This document shows positions 1 through 10,217 of a stretch of 27,990 nt of DNA, one piece after another; positions within the stretch are counted from its first letter, which is position 1; each line of letters opens with the position of its first letter. The stretch is from contig JAJJPM010000016.1 in the NCBI GenBank assembly GCA_032907525.1, positions 1-27,990 of the forward strand. Reading direction: 5' to 3'. The notes beneath the pieces are model-generated. The model saw only the letters and a list, made by a program, of their open reading frames with translations. It was not told the DNA's origin and did no database searches. The position numbers were made by a program, and so were the translations under genes. Source of the DNA: JAHJQQ01 sp032907525. Its GTDB lineage: Bacteria; Pseudomonadota; Gammaproteobacteria; Thiohalobacterales; Thiohalobacteraceae.

Positions 1-4
1 TGGG

Positions 5-1219
5 TCAGGTGCGGTATTCGGCGTTGATCTTGACGTAGTCGTAGGAGAAGTCCGTGGTCCAGACGCGCTCGCGGGCATCGCCCCGGCCGAGCAGCACGCG
101 GATGAGGATCTCGTCGCGGGCCATCACCGCCTGGCCCGCGGCCTCGGTGTAGTCCTGGGCGCGGCCGCCGTCGCGGACGATGCAGGCATCGCCCAGGAAC
201 ACCCGCACCTGCGTGATGTCGAGGTGCTCCAGGCCGGCACGGCCGACGGCGGCGAGGATGCGTCCCCAGTTCGGGTCGCTGGCGAACAGTGCCGTCTTGA
301 CCAGCGGCGAATGCGCGATGGTGTAGGCGACCTGCAGGCATTCCTGAGCCGACGCGCCTTCGGCGACCTCCACGGTCACGAACTTGGTCGCCCCCTCGCC
401 GTCGCGCACGATCGCCTGGGCGAGTTCCGTGCAGAGATCGGACAGCGCGGCCGCGAAGACCTGGAACGCGCCGTCATCATCGGCGACCGTGGCGCCCGAC
501 TTGCCGGTGGCCACGACCACGCAACTGTCGTTGGTCGACGTGTCGCCGTCGACGGTGATGCGGTTGAAGGAGGCGTTCACCGCCTGCACGAGAGCACGCT
601 GAAGCAACGCCTTGGACACGACCGCATCGGTCGCGACGAAGCACAGCATGGTCGCCATGTCCGGCCGGATCATGCCGGCCCCCTTGGCGATGCCGGTCAG
701 CGTGACCTGCGCGCCACCGATGTCGATGGTCCGCGAAGCACCCTTCGGCAGGGTGTCGGTGGTCATGATGCCGTGCGCCGCGTCGACCCAGCCGTCGGCG
801 CGCAACGCCGCCAGCGCATCCGGCAATCCCGCCTTGATCCTGTCCACGGGCAGAGGCTCGCCGATCACACCCGTCGAGAACGGCAGCACCTGCTGGGCCC
901 GGCATCCAGCGAGCGCTGCCAGTTTGGTGCAGCAGCGCCGCGCGTCGTGCAGACCGGCCTCGCCCGTGCCGGCATTGGCGTTGCCCGTGTTGATCAGCAG
1001 ATAGCGCGGGTCGCAGGTGCCCAGATGTTCACGTGCGACCTCGACCGGAGCGGCACAGAAGGCGTTGCGGGTGAACACCGCCGCCACGGCGCTGCCCGCG
1101 GCGATTTCCATGACGACCAGATCGCGACGACCGGGCTTCTTGATGCCCGCGCAGGCGACGCCCAGACGGACGCCGTCGACAGGGGAGAGTTCAGTAGGAG
1201 CGTAGAGACCGACAGGCAT
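5..1219 (-). CDS. argJ: ArgJ, bifunctional glutamate N-acetyltransferase / ornithine acetyltransferase
   Basis: ArgJ moves the acetyl group from N-acetylornithine to glutamate in arginine synthesis. Many members can also acetylate glutamate from acetyl-CoA; which type this is cannot be read from sequence. The 404-residue product has the family length. The self-cleavage site is visible in KGAGMIRPDMATMLCF: cleavage falls between Ala189 and Thr190, and Thr190 becomes the catalytic nucleophile of the beta subunit. An N-terminal INTGNANAGTG motif (about 76-86) and the closing NAEYRT are also typical. The ATG at 1219 is the only sensible start and has no clear ribosome site; it lies 3 nt beyond a heptamer array. 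The gene follows secA in the same direction across a 98-nt gap. The stop codon is at 5-7, so the gene is complete. Confidence 0.98.
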   Translation of the reverse strand: MPVGLYAPTELSPVDGVRLGVACAGIKKPGRRDLVVMEIAAGSAVAAVFTRNAFCAAPVEVAREHLGTCDPRYLLINTGNANAGTGEAGLHDARRCCTKLAALAGCRAQQVLPFSTGVIGEPLPVDRIKAGLPDALAALRADGWVDAAHGIMTTDTLPKGASRTIDIGGAQVTLTGIAKGAGMIRPDMATMLCFVATDAVVSKALLQRALVQAVNASFNRITVDGDTSTNDSCVVVATGKSGATVADDDGAFQVFAAALSDLCTELAQAIVRDGEGATKFVTVEVAEGASAQECLQVAYTIAHSPLVKTALFASDPNWGRILAAVGRAGLEHLDITQVRVFLGDACIVRDGGRAQDYTEAAGQAVMARDEILIRVLLGRGDARERVWTTDFSYDYVKINAEYRT

Positions 1220-1222
1220 GGT

Positions 1223-1317
1223 TTATAAGATGCAAGGTTCAGGAGACAAGATACAAGAGATGCCGGGAACCGCCATTTTTTGTTTGTCTCTTGTATCTCG
1301 ACTCTTGTATCTGTCTT
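1223..1317. repeat. Divergent pair of five-unit heptamer arrays filling the secA-argJ gap
   Basis: The gap is two 35-bp arrays around a 25-nt spacer (1258-1282). The left array (1223-1257) reads on the minus strand as five 7-mers of form C(T/C)TNNNN, for example CTTGTAT, CTTGTCT, CCTGAAC. The right array (1283-1317) reads on the plus strand as five 7-mers including CTTGTAT twice. It ends directly against the secA stop codon (1318-1320). The arrays share a perfect 12-bp inverted repeat (1249-1260 with 1287-1298), so the secA-argJ transcript could fold into a hairpin. There is no U-tract, so an intrinsic terminator is not indicated. The same design recurs at 8021-8183. Confidence 0.75.
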
Positions 1318-4020
<2,703 letters not shown>

Positions 4021-4066
4021 GGAGAGAGGTCGCTGTCTGCTTGTGCGGTGGTGCGCGAAGGTCAGC

Positions 4067-4090
4067 ATGATACCGCAATCGGGGCCGATT
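4067..4090 (-). promoter_or_regulatory. Possible secA promoter -10 with adjoining palindrome
   Basis: On the minus strand TATCAT (plus 4067-4072) could be a -10 box about 47 nt before the secA start. Directly upstream is the 14-nt perfect palindrome AATCGGGGCCGATT (4077-4090), in the spacer position where an operator could act. No good -35 hexamer is seen, so this is tentative. Confidence 0.25.
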
Positions 4091-4146
4091 TAGCAGCCGC
4101 GACAGTGAGATGGGGCCGTCTTGCGGCGTACGGGGGAGCGGCGCCG

Positions 4147-5076
4147 TCAGCGCGCCGCGGTCAGGTAGCGCGCCGGGTCGACCTGACGGCCGTCCCGCAG
4201 CACCTCGTAGTGCACGTGCGGCCCGGTGGAGCGGCCGCTGGATCCCATCAGGGCGATCTTCTGGCCCTTCTTGACGGTCTCGCCGACCTTGACCAGGTTC
4301 TTCTGGTTATGGGCGTAGCGGGTCACGTAGCCGTTGCCGTGGTTGATTTCGATCAGGTTACCGTAGCCGTGACGCTTCCCGGACCAGATGACGACACCGG
4401 CCGCCACCGCCACGATGTCCGAACCCAGCTTGCCGGCGAAATCGACGCCGGCATGCAGCGCCGGCCGGCCGGTGAACGGGTCGGTCCGCTTGCCGAAGTA
4501 GGACGACAGCCAGCCGCTGGTGACTGGCCGTCCCGCGGGATAGCCCTGTTCCTTCAGCGTGCGGCTGAGCAGCAGGTCTTCGAGGATGATCAACTGCTGC
4601 TCACGGTCATCGAGCTGCGCCGACAGGGCATCCAGCTCACGCATGAAATCCGGCGGTTCGTAGGCGTGCGCGGCGCCGGCCTCGACGGGGCCGCCCTGCG
4701 CGGGCGGTTGCTCGAAGTTGAATTCGCCCTTGTCCAGCTTGGCGATCTCCACCAGGCGCTGACCGATGCCGTCCAGGCGCATCACCTGGGCCTGCATCTG
4801 CGCCAGACGCAGCGTCAGGGCGTCCAGGTGCGCCTGGCTGCTGCGGCGGGCCTGCTCGACCGCCCGGCGCTGCGACTCCATGTCCGCCCGCCAGTCGTGC
4901 AGGGCGACAGCGGGTGCCGGCCGCCCGGCACCGGCCATCCCGACGCGATAACCCGCATAGGCCACCAGCGCACAGACCACCGTCACCATGGCCAGCAAGG
5001 GCAGATAGAACTGGGGCCGGCCGAGATTGAGGCTGCCGGGCCGGCCGTGTACAGTGGTGAACAGAATGATATTCAT
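4147..5076 (-). CDS. LytM-type M23 zinc metallopeptidase, membrane anchored
   Basis: This is a predicted periplasmic murein endopeptidase or an endopeptidase-like regulator of cell-wall hydrolysis. In the 309-residue product, a single membrane anchor lies at about 22-42 (FYLPLLAMVTVVCALVAYAG). A helical, probably coiled-coil stretch covers about 62-170. The M23 domain is at about 185-305. The LytM active-site set looks intact: His208 and Asp212 (HAGVD), His256, and His287/His289 in GPHVHYEV. This suggests an active enzyme rather than a degenerate EnvC or NlpD type. The start MNIILFTTVHGR at 5076 matches relatives found beside secA; longer in-frame extensions run into dciA. The ribosome site is weak. 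The gene is divergent from dciA (54 nt between starts) and upstream of secA. The natural substrate is not shown by the sequence. Confidence 0.9.
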   Translation of the reverse strand: MNIILFTTVHGRPGSLNLGRPQFYLPLLAMVTVVCALVAYAGYRVGMAGAGRPAPAVALHDWRADMESQRRAVEQARRSSQAHLDALTLRLAQMQAQVMRLDGIGQRLVEIAKLDKGEFNFEQPPAQGGPVEAGAAHAYEPPDFMRELDALSAQLDDREQQLIILEDLLLSRTLKEQGYPAGRPVTSGWLSSYFGKRTDPFTGRPALHAGVDFAGKLGSDIVAVAAGVVIWSGKRHGYGNLIEINHGNGYVTRYAHNQKNLVKVGETVKKGQKIALMGSSGRSTGPHVHYEVLRDGRQVDPARYLTAAR

Positions 5077-5130
5077 GTGTCTGGGGGCGAAAAGCTGACG
5101 GACCCACGAGCCCATGCAAGAGCCAGGCCG

Positions 5131-5583
5131 ATGAATCGCAGTCCGACCCGCAAGCCGGTATCCATAGGCCGGATCCTTGAACGGTTTGGCACGTCCGAAC
5201 ATTCCGATATCCCCCACAAGGTGCGCGCACTGGCCGTCCTGGAAAATCGGGTCCTGTCGCTGCTGCCCCCGGAATTCGCCCCCCACTGCCGCGTCGCGGG
5301 AATGACCGGGGGCCGGCTGCTGCTGGTGGCGGACACGCCGGCCTGGGCTGCGCGGCTGCGCTTCCAGGGTACACACCTAGTTCAGCACTTGGGTCGCGTC
5401 GGAACCGTGACGGTACGCACAGTCCAGGTGCGGATTATCCCACCCGTCGACGAGACGAAGCCAGCCCCCCGCCGGACCCGGCTGTCCGCCGAAAACGCCC
5501 GGCTGCTGGAGCAGACCGCCAAGGGCATACAGGACCCGCGGCTGGCACAAGCCCTCACCCGGCTGGCGCGGCGAGCCCGCTGA
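5131..5583 (+). CDS. dciA: DUF721 protein, DciA-like replicative helicase operator
   Basis: The 150-residue product has the DUF721 pattern in its first two thirds: a helical N-terminus (SIGRILERFG), then LLPPEFAPHCRVAGM, a GGRLLLVADTPAWAARLRF strand-helix unit, and VRTVQVRIIP. DUF721 is the defining domain of DciA, which helps load or operate the DnaB helicase in bacteria without DnaC or DnaI. The C-terminal 50 residues are basic and probably flexible, as in other DciA proteins. The ATG at 5131 was chosen because DUF721 begins soon after it; the ribosome site is poor. It is the only plus-strand gene between argJ and the mraZ control region. It is divergent from the M23 gene and convergent with lpxC, a placement seen in other gammaproteobacteria. 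The family call is firm; the helicase role is by family. Confidence 0.82.
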   Translation: MNRSPTRKPVSIGRILERFGTSEHSDIPHKVRALAVLENRVLSLLPPEFAPHCRVAGMTGGRLLLVADTPAWAARLRFQGTHLVQHLGRVGTVTVRTVQVRIIPPVDETKPAPRRTRLSAENARLLEQTAKGIQDPRLAQALTRLARRAR

Positions 5584-5612
5584 CCGGGACGGGATGTTGA
5601 TCGGCAGAGGCC

Positions 5613-5626
5613 GCCCCGCGCGGGGC
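5613..5626. terminator. Small GC hairpin between convergent dciA and lpxC
   Basis: GCCCCGCGCGGGGC folds into a 5-bp stem with a 4-nt loop, midway between the dciA stop (5583) and the lpxC stop (5635). It has no T-tract on either strand, so it is at best a weak two-way terminator or pause hairpin. Confidence 0.35.
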
Positions 5627-5634
5627 TGTGAAGC

Positions 5635-6546
5635 TCAGGAGGCCGGAACCGGCTGCAGGAAGGAAATCGGCGCGGTGGCCGCGTCCTCGAAGGTGACCTC
5701 TTCCCAGGCGGCGGTGTCCGCCAGCAGCGCACGCAGCAGACGGTTGTTGATCGCGTGACCGGACTTGTGCCCATGGAAGGCGCCGATCAGGCTGTGCCCC
5801 AGCAGATACAGATCGCCGATGGCGTCGAGAATCTTGTGCTTGACGAACTCGTCCTCGTAGCGGAGACCGTCCTCGTTCAACACCCGGTAGTCGTCGACCA
5901 CCACGGCATTGTCCAGGCTGCCGCCCAGGGCCAGCTTGGCCTCCCGCAGCCGCTCTATGTCACGCATGAAACCGAAGGTGCGCGCCCGGCTGACCTCGCG
6001 GACGAACGAGGTGGTGGAGAAGTCCACCTCGGAGCACTGCGCGTGGTCCTTGAACGCCGGATGGTCGAATTCGATGGTGAAGCCGACCTTGAAACCGTCG
6101 AAGGGATCGAAGCGCGCCCACTTGTCGCCGTCTTCCACCTTGATGCTGCGCTTGATGCGGATGAAACGCTTGGCGGCGTTCTGCTCCTCGATGCCCGCGG
6201 ACTGCACCAGGAACACGAACGGGCCGGCGCTGCCGTCCATGATGGGCACTTCCGGCGCGCTGAGGTCGACATAGGCATTGTCGATGCCCAGGCCCGCCAG
6301 CGCGGACAGGAGATGCTCCACCGTCGAGATGCGCACATCGCCCTTGATCAGCGTGGTGGACAGCTGGGTGTCGCCGACATTCTCGGGACTGGCCTTGATC
6401 TCGACCGGTTCAGGCAGGTCCACCCGCCGGAAAACGATGCCCGTGTCGACCGCTGCCGGCCGCAGTGTGAGGTAGACCTTTTCGCCCGTATGCAACCCAA
6501 CCCCGGTGGCCCGGATGACGTTCTTAAGCGTACGCTGACGGATCAT
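5635..6546 (-). CDS. lpxC: LpxC, UDP-3-O-acyl-N-acetylglucosamine deacetylase
   Basis: LpxC catalyses the committed step of lipid A synthesis, a zinc-dependent deacetylation in the cytoplasm. The 303-residue product matches the E. coli enzyme with a one-residue offset. The zinc ligands His78 (STVEHLLSAL), His237 and Asp241 (HKILDAIGD) are present, as are Glu77 and catalytic His264 (KSGHAINN). The ATG at 6546 is preceded by TTGAGGAATC, a ribosome site about 12 nt away. lpxC follows ftsZ but lies beyond a strong hairpin terminator, so it probably has its own promoter in 6547-6754. The C-terminus is short and ends in PAS. E. coli LpxC is degraded by FtsH through its C-terminus; whether that applies here cannot be told. 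Confidence 0.99.
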   Translation of the reverse strand: MIRQRTLKNVIRATGVGLHTGEKVYLTLRPAAVDTGIVFRRVDLPEPVEIKASPENVGDTQLSTTLIKGDVRISTVEHLLSALAGLGIDNAYVDLSAPEVPIMDGSAGPFVFLVQSAGIEEQNAAKRFIRIKRSIKVEDGDKWARFDPFDGFKVGFTIEFDHPAFKDHAQCSEVDFSTTSFVREVSRARTFGFMRDIERLREAKLALGGSLDNAVVVDDYRVLNEDGLRYEDEFVKHKILDAIGDLYLLGHSLIGAFHGHKSGHAINNRLLRALLADTAAWEEVTFEDAATAPISFLQPVPAS

Positions 6547-6612
6547 TATCTGTTTGATTCCTCAAGAATCTGGCGTGCCCGGCGGGACTGGCGGACGAGA
6601 AAGTGCGGGCAT

Positions 6613-6621
6613 GTTATCACA
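6613..6621 (-). promoter_or_regulatory. Candidate extended -10 for lpxC
   Basis: The minus strand reads TGTGATAAC, which fits an extended -10 (TGN then GATAAC), about 67-75 nt before the lpxC ATG. The -35 position holds only CTTTTC. It is the best candidate I see between the ftsZ terminator and lpxC, but weak. The rest of this 290-nt gap shows a 5-bp CGGCA/TGCCG hairpin near 6704-6716 and no convincing gene. Confidence 0.3.
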
Positions 6622-6754
6622 GCCGACCCCGACCGGAAAAGCCAAATGGGACACATTCCTCCAATAACCGCTTGAACCGCAACTGCAAAATCCAGCCGGG
6701 CCTTAACGGCAGTTTGCCGCGAACCTGAATACCCTACCGACATACATATAAAGA

Positions 6755-6812
6755 CCGCGACCGACCGACCCGCCCCGAGGAGACGAGGAGAGGTCGTGCC
6801 GGCCGGTCGCGG
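6755..6812 (-). terminator. Rho-independent-type terminator after ftsZ
   Basis: On the minus strand CCGCGACCGGCCG (6812-6800) pairs with CGGTCGGTCGCGG (6767-6755) over 13 bp with one G-U pair. It is followed at once by TCTTTATAT. The loop is long (32 nt). It begins 24 nt past the ftsZ stop and would end the dcw operon transcript there, separating it from lpxC. Confidence 0.8.
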
Positions 6813-6836
6813 CGACAACGCCGTACCGGAATCCCG

Positions 6837-8000
6837 TCAGTCCGCCTGACGACGCAGGAAGGCCGGGATGTCCAGATATTCCAGATCGGAGTCGTAGTTG
6901 GGCGGCGTAGAGAAATCCCCGCCGACGACCCGCTGGCTGCTGCGCATGACGGTCGGGCGCTCCAGCTTGCGGTAGTCGGGTTCGCCGTCGCTCTTCTTCT
7001 CCACCAGTTTCACCTGCGGCTCCTCCGGCAGCTGCGCCTTCTGGTGCGCGCCCAGACCGGTGGCGACCACGGTCACCCGCAGCTCGTCGTTCATGTCCGG
7101 ATCGATCACCGTGCCGACCACGACGGTCGCGTTCTCGGAGGCGAACTCCTTGACCACGTTGCCGACCTCTTCGAACTCGCCGATCGACATGTTCATGCCG
7201 GCCGTGACGTTGACCAGGATGCCGGCGGCCCCCATGAGGTTGACGTCCTCCAGCAGCGGGCTGGCGATGGCCGCCTCCGCCGCCTCGCGGGCGCGGTCCT
7301 CGCCGCTGGCGCGGCCGGAGCCCATCATGGCCATGCCCATCTCGGACATGACCGTGCGCACGTCGGCGAAGTCGACGTTGATCAGGCCCGGACGGGTGAT
7401 CAGCTCGGCGATGCCCTGCACGGCGCCCAGCAGAACGTCGTTGGCGGACTTGAAGGCATCCAGCAGACTGACGTTCTTGCCCAGCACCGCGAGCAGCTTC
7501 TCGTTGGGGATGGTGATCAGGGAGTCGACATACTGACCCAGCTCCCGGATGCCCTTCTCCGCCACCGCCATGCGCTTGCGGCCCTCGAAGGGAAACGGCT
7601 TGGTCACCACCGCGACGGTGAGGATGCCCAGCTCCCTGGCGACCTGCGCCACGATCGGTGCCGCACCCGTGCCGGTGCCGCCGCCCATGCCGGCGGTGAT
7701 GAACAGCATGTCCGCGCCCTCGATGACCTCCATGATGCGCTCGCGATCGTCCATCGCCGCCTGACGGCCGACCTCCGGATTGGCGCCCGCGCCAAGACCC
7801 TTGGTCATGCCCGAACCGAGCTGCAGGGCCACCCGTGCATTGGTGTTCTGCAACGCCTGGGCATCGGTGTTGGCGCAGATGAAATCCACACCCTCGATGC
7901 AGGCCTCGACCATGTGCTGCACGGCGTTTCCGCCGCCGCCGCCGACGCCCATGACCTTGATTACCGCGTTCTGACTGTAAGCATCCATTAATTCGAACAT
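6837..8000 (-). CDS. ftsZ: FtsZ, tubulin-like GTPase of the division ring
   Basis: FtsZ polymerises with GTP into the Z ring that recruits the divisome. The 387-residue product has the early glycine loop MGVGGGGGNAV (17-27), the tubulin signature GGGTGTG (106-112), a full globular domain, and a short linker. It ends in DIPAFLRRQAD, the conserved C-terminal peptide that binds FtsA and ZipA. The start at 8000 (MFELMDAYSQNAVIKV) is supported by AGAGGAGA upstream with good spacing. The open frame runs on to 8156, but that extension translates a heptamer repeat region and is not protein-like. ftsZ is last in the dcw operon, separated from ftsA by 183 nt and followed by a strong terminator. The gap may allow separate control or RNA processing for FtsZ, which is needed in excess over FtsA. 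Confidence 0.99.
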   Translation of the reverse strand: MFELMDAYSQNAVIKVMGVGGGGGNAVQHMVEACIEGVDFICANTDAQALQNTNARVALQLGSGMTKGLGAGANPEVGRQAAMDDRERIMEVIEGADMLFITAGMGGGTGTGAAPIVAQVARELGILTVAVVTKPFPFEGRKRMAVAEKGIRELGQYVDSLITIPNEKLLAVLGKNVSLLDAFKSANDVLLGAVQGIAELITRPGLINVDFADVRTVMSEMGMAMMGSGRASGEDRAREAAEAAIASPLLEDVNLMGAAGILVNVTAGMNMSIGEFEEVGNVVKEFASENATVVVGTVIDPDMNDELRVTVVATGLGAHQKAQLPEEPQVKLVEKKSDGEPDYRKLERPTVMRSSQRVVGGDFSTPPNYDSDLEYLDIPAFLRRQAD

Positions 8001-8020
8001 CGTCTCGTCTCCTCTGACTA

Positions 8021-8183
8021 ATTCAGGTACCAGGTACCAGGTTCTAGGGCCGAGGGTTAAACCCTCTTTATTTGTTCCCTTGAACTTCGACCCGGCATCA
8101 CTGCGTTGCTTCCTATGGTTCGCGTCCAACTCTGCAAATCCTGTTTCCCCTAGCACCTCGGCCCTAGCGCCTCGGCCCTGGCA
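8021..8183. repeat. Divergent pair of five-unit heptamer arrays in the ftsA-ftsZ gap
   Basis: The left array (8021-8055) reads on the minus strand as five CCTNNNN heptamers, including CCTGGTA twice and CCTCGGC. The right array (8149-8183) reads on the plus strand as CCTAGCA, CCTCGGC, CCTAGCG, then CCTCGGC and CCTGGCA. It abuts the ftsA stop codon (8184-8186). A perfect 12-bp inverted repeat links them (CTAGGGCCGAGG 8044-8055 with CCTCGGCCCTAG 8156-8167). The 93-nt spacer begins with a 15-nt palindrome, GAGGGTTAAACCCTC (8052-8066, overlapping the left array). I see no good promoter or ORF in the spacer. The layout matches 1223-1317. Confidence 0.8.
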
Positions 8184-9419
8184 CTAAAAGTTCCCTTGAA
8201 ACCAGCTCCGCATGCGCGCCCACACGCCCGACATGCCCCGGCCGAACTGCGCCTCCATGCTGCGCTGCGCGCGATTCTGATTGCCGAACAGCAGCAGACC
8301 GACGCCGGTGGCGTAGATCGGATTGCGCACCACGTCCACCAGGCCGGCGATGTACTGGGGCGTGCCCAGGCGCACCGGCATGTGGAACACCTCTTCCGCC
8401 AGATCGATCAGGCCTTCCATCTTGGAACTGCCGCCGGTGAGCACGATGCCCGCAGCGACCAGATCCTCGAATCCGCTGCGGCGCAGCTCCGCCTGCACCA
8501 GCGCCAGCAGCTCCTCGTAGCGCGGCTCGACCACTTCCGCGAGCGTGTGCCGCGCCAGCCGGCGCGCCCCGCGGTCGCCGACGCTCGGCACCTCGATGGT
8601 CTCGTCGGAGCTGGCGAGCTGCGCCAGCGCGCAGGCGTACTTGATCTTGATCTCCTCCGCATGCTGGGTCGGCGTGCGCAGGGCCACGGCGATATCGTTG
8701 GTCACCTGATCGCCGGCGATGGGGATCACCGAGGTGTGGCGGATGGAGCCCTCGGTGAACACCGCGATGTCGGTCGTGCCGCCGCCGATGTCGACCAGGC
8801 ACACGCCCAGCTCCTTTTCATCGTCGGTCAGCACCGAATAGCTGGAGGCCAGCTGCTCCAGAATGATGTCGTCGACCTCCAGGCCGCAGCGGCGCACGCA
8901 TTTGATGATGTTCTGGGCCGCGCTGACGGCGCCCGTCACCAGGTGCACCTTGGCCTCCAGGCGCACGCCGGACATGCCGACCGGCTCGCGGATGCCCTCC
9001 TGCTTATCGATGATGAATTCCTGGGGAAGGATGTGCAGGATCTTCTGGTCGGCGGGAATCGCCACCGCGCGCGCCGCGTCGATCACCCGCTCCACATCGC
9101 CGGGCGTGACTTCCTTGTCGCGGATGGCGACGATGCCGTGCGAGTTCAGGCTGCGGATGTGGCTGCCGGCGATGCCGGCGTAGACCGAGTGGATCTGGCA
9201 GCCGGCCATCAGTTCCGCCTCCTCGACCGCGCGCTGGATCGAGTGGACGGTGGACTCGATATTGACCACCACGCCCTTCTTCATGCCGCGCGACGGATGC
9301 GAGCCGATGCCGATGATCTCGATGCCGCCCTCCGGCGTGACCTCGCCGACGATGGCAACCACCTTGGACGTACCGATGTCCAGGCCGACGATCATGTTTT
9401 TTTCGGATTTCTTCGACAT
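8184..9419 (-). CDS. ftsA: FtsA, actin-like divisome ATPase and Z-ring membrane anchor
   Basis: FtsA tethers FtsZ to the inner membrane and signals to later division proteins. The 411-residue product starts with MIVGLDIGTSKVVAIVGEV (phosphate-1 loop of the actin/Hsp70 fold, about 9-27). It has a second nucleotide motif, VDIGGGTTDIAVF, a SHUT-type domain between them, and an adenosine motif, GIVLTGGSSKMEG. The last residues (GVWARMRSWFQGNF) form the amphipathic membrane-targeting helix. The ATG at 9419 lies 6 nt past the ftsQ stop with a GAGAG site before it. ftsA sits in the standard ftsQ-ftsA-ftsZ order. Its stop codon is directly followed by a heptamer array. Confidence 0.99.
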   Translation of the reverse strand: MSKKSEKNMIVGLDIGTSKVVAIVGEVTPEGGIEIIGIGSHPSRGMKKGVVVNIESTVHSIQRAVEEAELMAGCQIHSVYAGIAGSHIRSLNSHGIVAIRDKEVTPGDVERVIDAARAVAIPADQKILHILPQEFIIDKQEGIREPVGMSGVRLEAKVHLVTGAVSAAQNIIKCVRRCGLEVDDIILEQLASSYSVLTDDEKELGVCLVDIGGGTTDIAVFTEGSIRHTSVIPIAGDQVTNDIAVALRTPTQHAEEIKIKYACALAQLASSDETIEVPSVGDRGARRLARHTLAEVVEPRYEELLALVQAELRRSGFEDLVAAGIVLTGGSSKMEGLIDLAEEVFHMPVRLGTPQYIAGLVDVVRNPIYATGVGLLLFGNQNRAQRSMEAQFGRGMSGVWARMRSWFQGNF

Positions 9420-9425
9420 CTGCTC

Positions 9426-10217
9426 TCAGCCCTCTTTCTGTTCGCCGGCCGTCTGCTGCGGCCGGTCCCAGCGCACCGCGAATCCGTTGCTGTAGCGCAT
9501 GTCGACTGTCTTGAGTTCCGCTTCGCGTACCGCGAACAGCTGTGGATAGACCCGCACGAACCGTTGCACGCGCTCCAGGGTGTCGTCCCTGCCCAGTTGC
9601 AGCTCGACGCCGTCATCCAGGGTCAGCCGCCAGGCGCGGCGATCGTCGATGCTCAAGGCATCCACGCGGCGCCCAATCGGCGCCAGGGCGGCCGTGATCG
9701 CGACGTAGTGCTCCATCACCCGGCGCCGCAGTTCCTCCGGGCCATCCAGCCGCGGCAGATGCTGCGGTATGGTGTCCGCCGCCGGTTCGAACAGCTGGCC
9801 GTTCATGTTGAGCAGCCCCGCCTCGCCCCAACGCGCCGCCGCGCGCTGCTCCACCACATGCAGCCGCAGTCCGTCCGGCCAGACCCGGCGCACCGAGGCC
9901 GATGCCACCCATGGCAGCGATTCCGCGGCGCGCCTCACCTCTTCCACGTCGACCGTGAAGAAACCGCCCTGCGTGCTCGCCGCGATCACCGTCTGCAGCT
10001 GCTCGCCGTTCAATTTACGGAACTCTCCTTCGATCCGGACCGAGCGCAGCGGCATATTATGCGGGTCGCGCAGCCACGTCACGCCCCACGCGAGCAGCGC
10101 CGCGAACATCGCGATCGACACCGCATTGGCGGCGGGCCGCAGCAGCGGCCGCATGCGCCGGTGCAACGGCAGCGGCGGCTGCTTCGGGCGCGCCTGCGCG
10201 GTCTTCTTACGCGCCAT
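9426..10217 (-). CDS. ftsQ: FtsQ, divisome membrane protein with POTRA domain
   Basis: FtsQ bridges early and late divisome proteins and binds FtsL-FtsB. The 263-residue product has a basic cytoplasmic N-terminus rich in Arg, Lys and Pro (1-28), one membrane span at about 30-48 (ANAVSIAMFAALLAWGVTWL), a POTRA domain at about 55-125 (MPLRSVRIEGEFRKLN onward), and a beta domain to about 245. The start at 10217 (MARKKTAQ) gives the expected short cytoplasmic tail; a longer in-frame extension to 10283 would lie inside ddl. The first 11 nt overlap the end of ddl, which suggests coupled translation. ftsB is not in this window. Confidence 0.97.
   Translation of the reverse strand: MARKKTAQARPKQPPLPLHRRMRPLLRPAANAVSIAMFAALLAWGVTWLRDPHNMPLRSVRIEGEFRKLNGEQLQTVIAASTQGGFFTVDVEEVRRAAESLPWVASASVRRVWPDGLRLHVVEQRAAARWGEAGLLNMNGQLFEPAADTIPQHLPRLDGPEELRRRVMEHYVAITAALAPIGRRVDALSIDDRRAWRLTLDDGVELQLGRDDTLERVQRFVRVYPQLFAVREAELKTVDMRYSNGFAVRWDRPQQTAGEQKEG

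Noticed and set aside
4021..4146. secM-like arrest peptide before secA
   Set aside because: No separate ORF with a signal sequence or arrest motif fits in 126 nt; the only upstream ATG is in frame with secA.
5114..5134. Six-codon frame MQEPGR overlapping the dciA start
   Set aside because: No ribosome site and too short to judge; probably chance.
6546..6650. A 34-codon frame (MCPIWLF...) whose TAA overlaps the lpxC ATG as TAATG
   Set aside because: It is attractive as a leader peptide, but its GGAGG lies only 1 nt before the ATG, too close to work, and it spans the likely lpxC promoter.
8001..8156. N-terminal extension of FtsZ to 8156
   Set aside because: The extension translates the heptamer element and spacer. 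FtsZ family starts match 8000, which has a good ribosome site.
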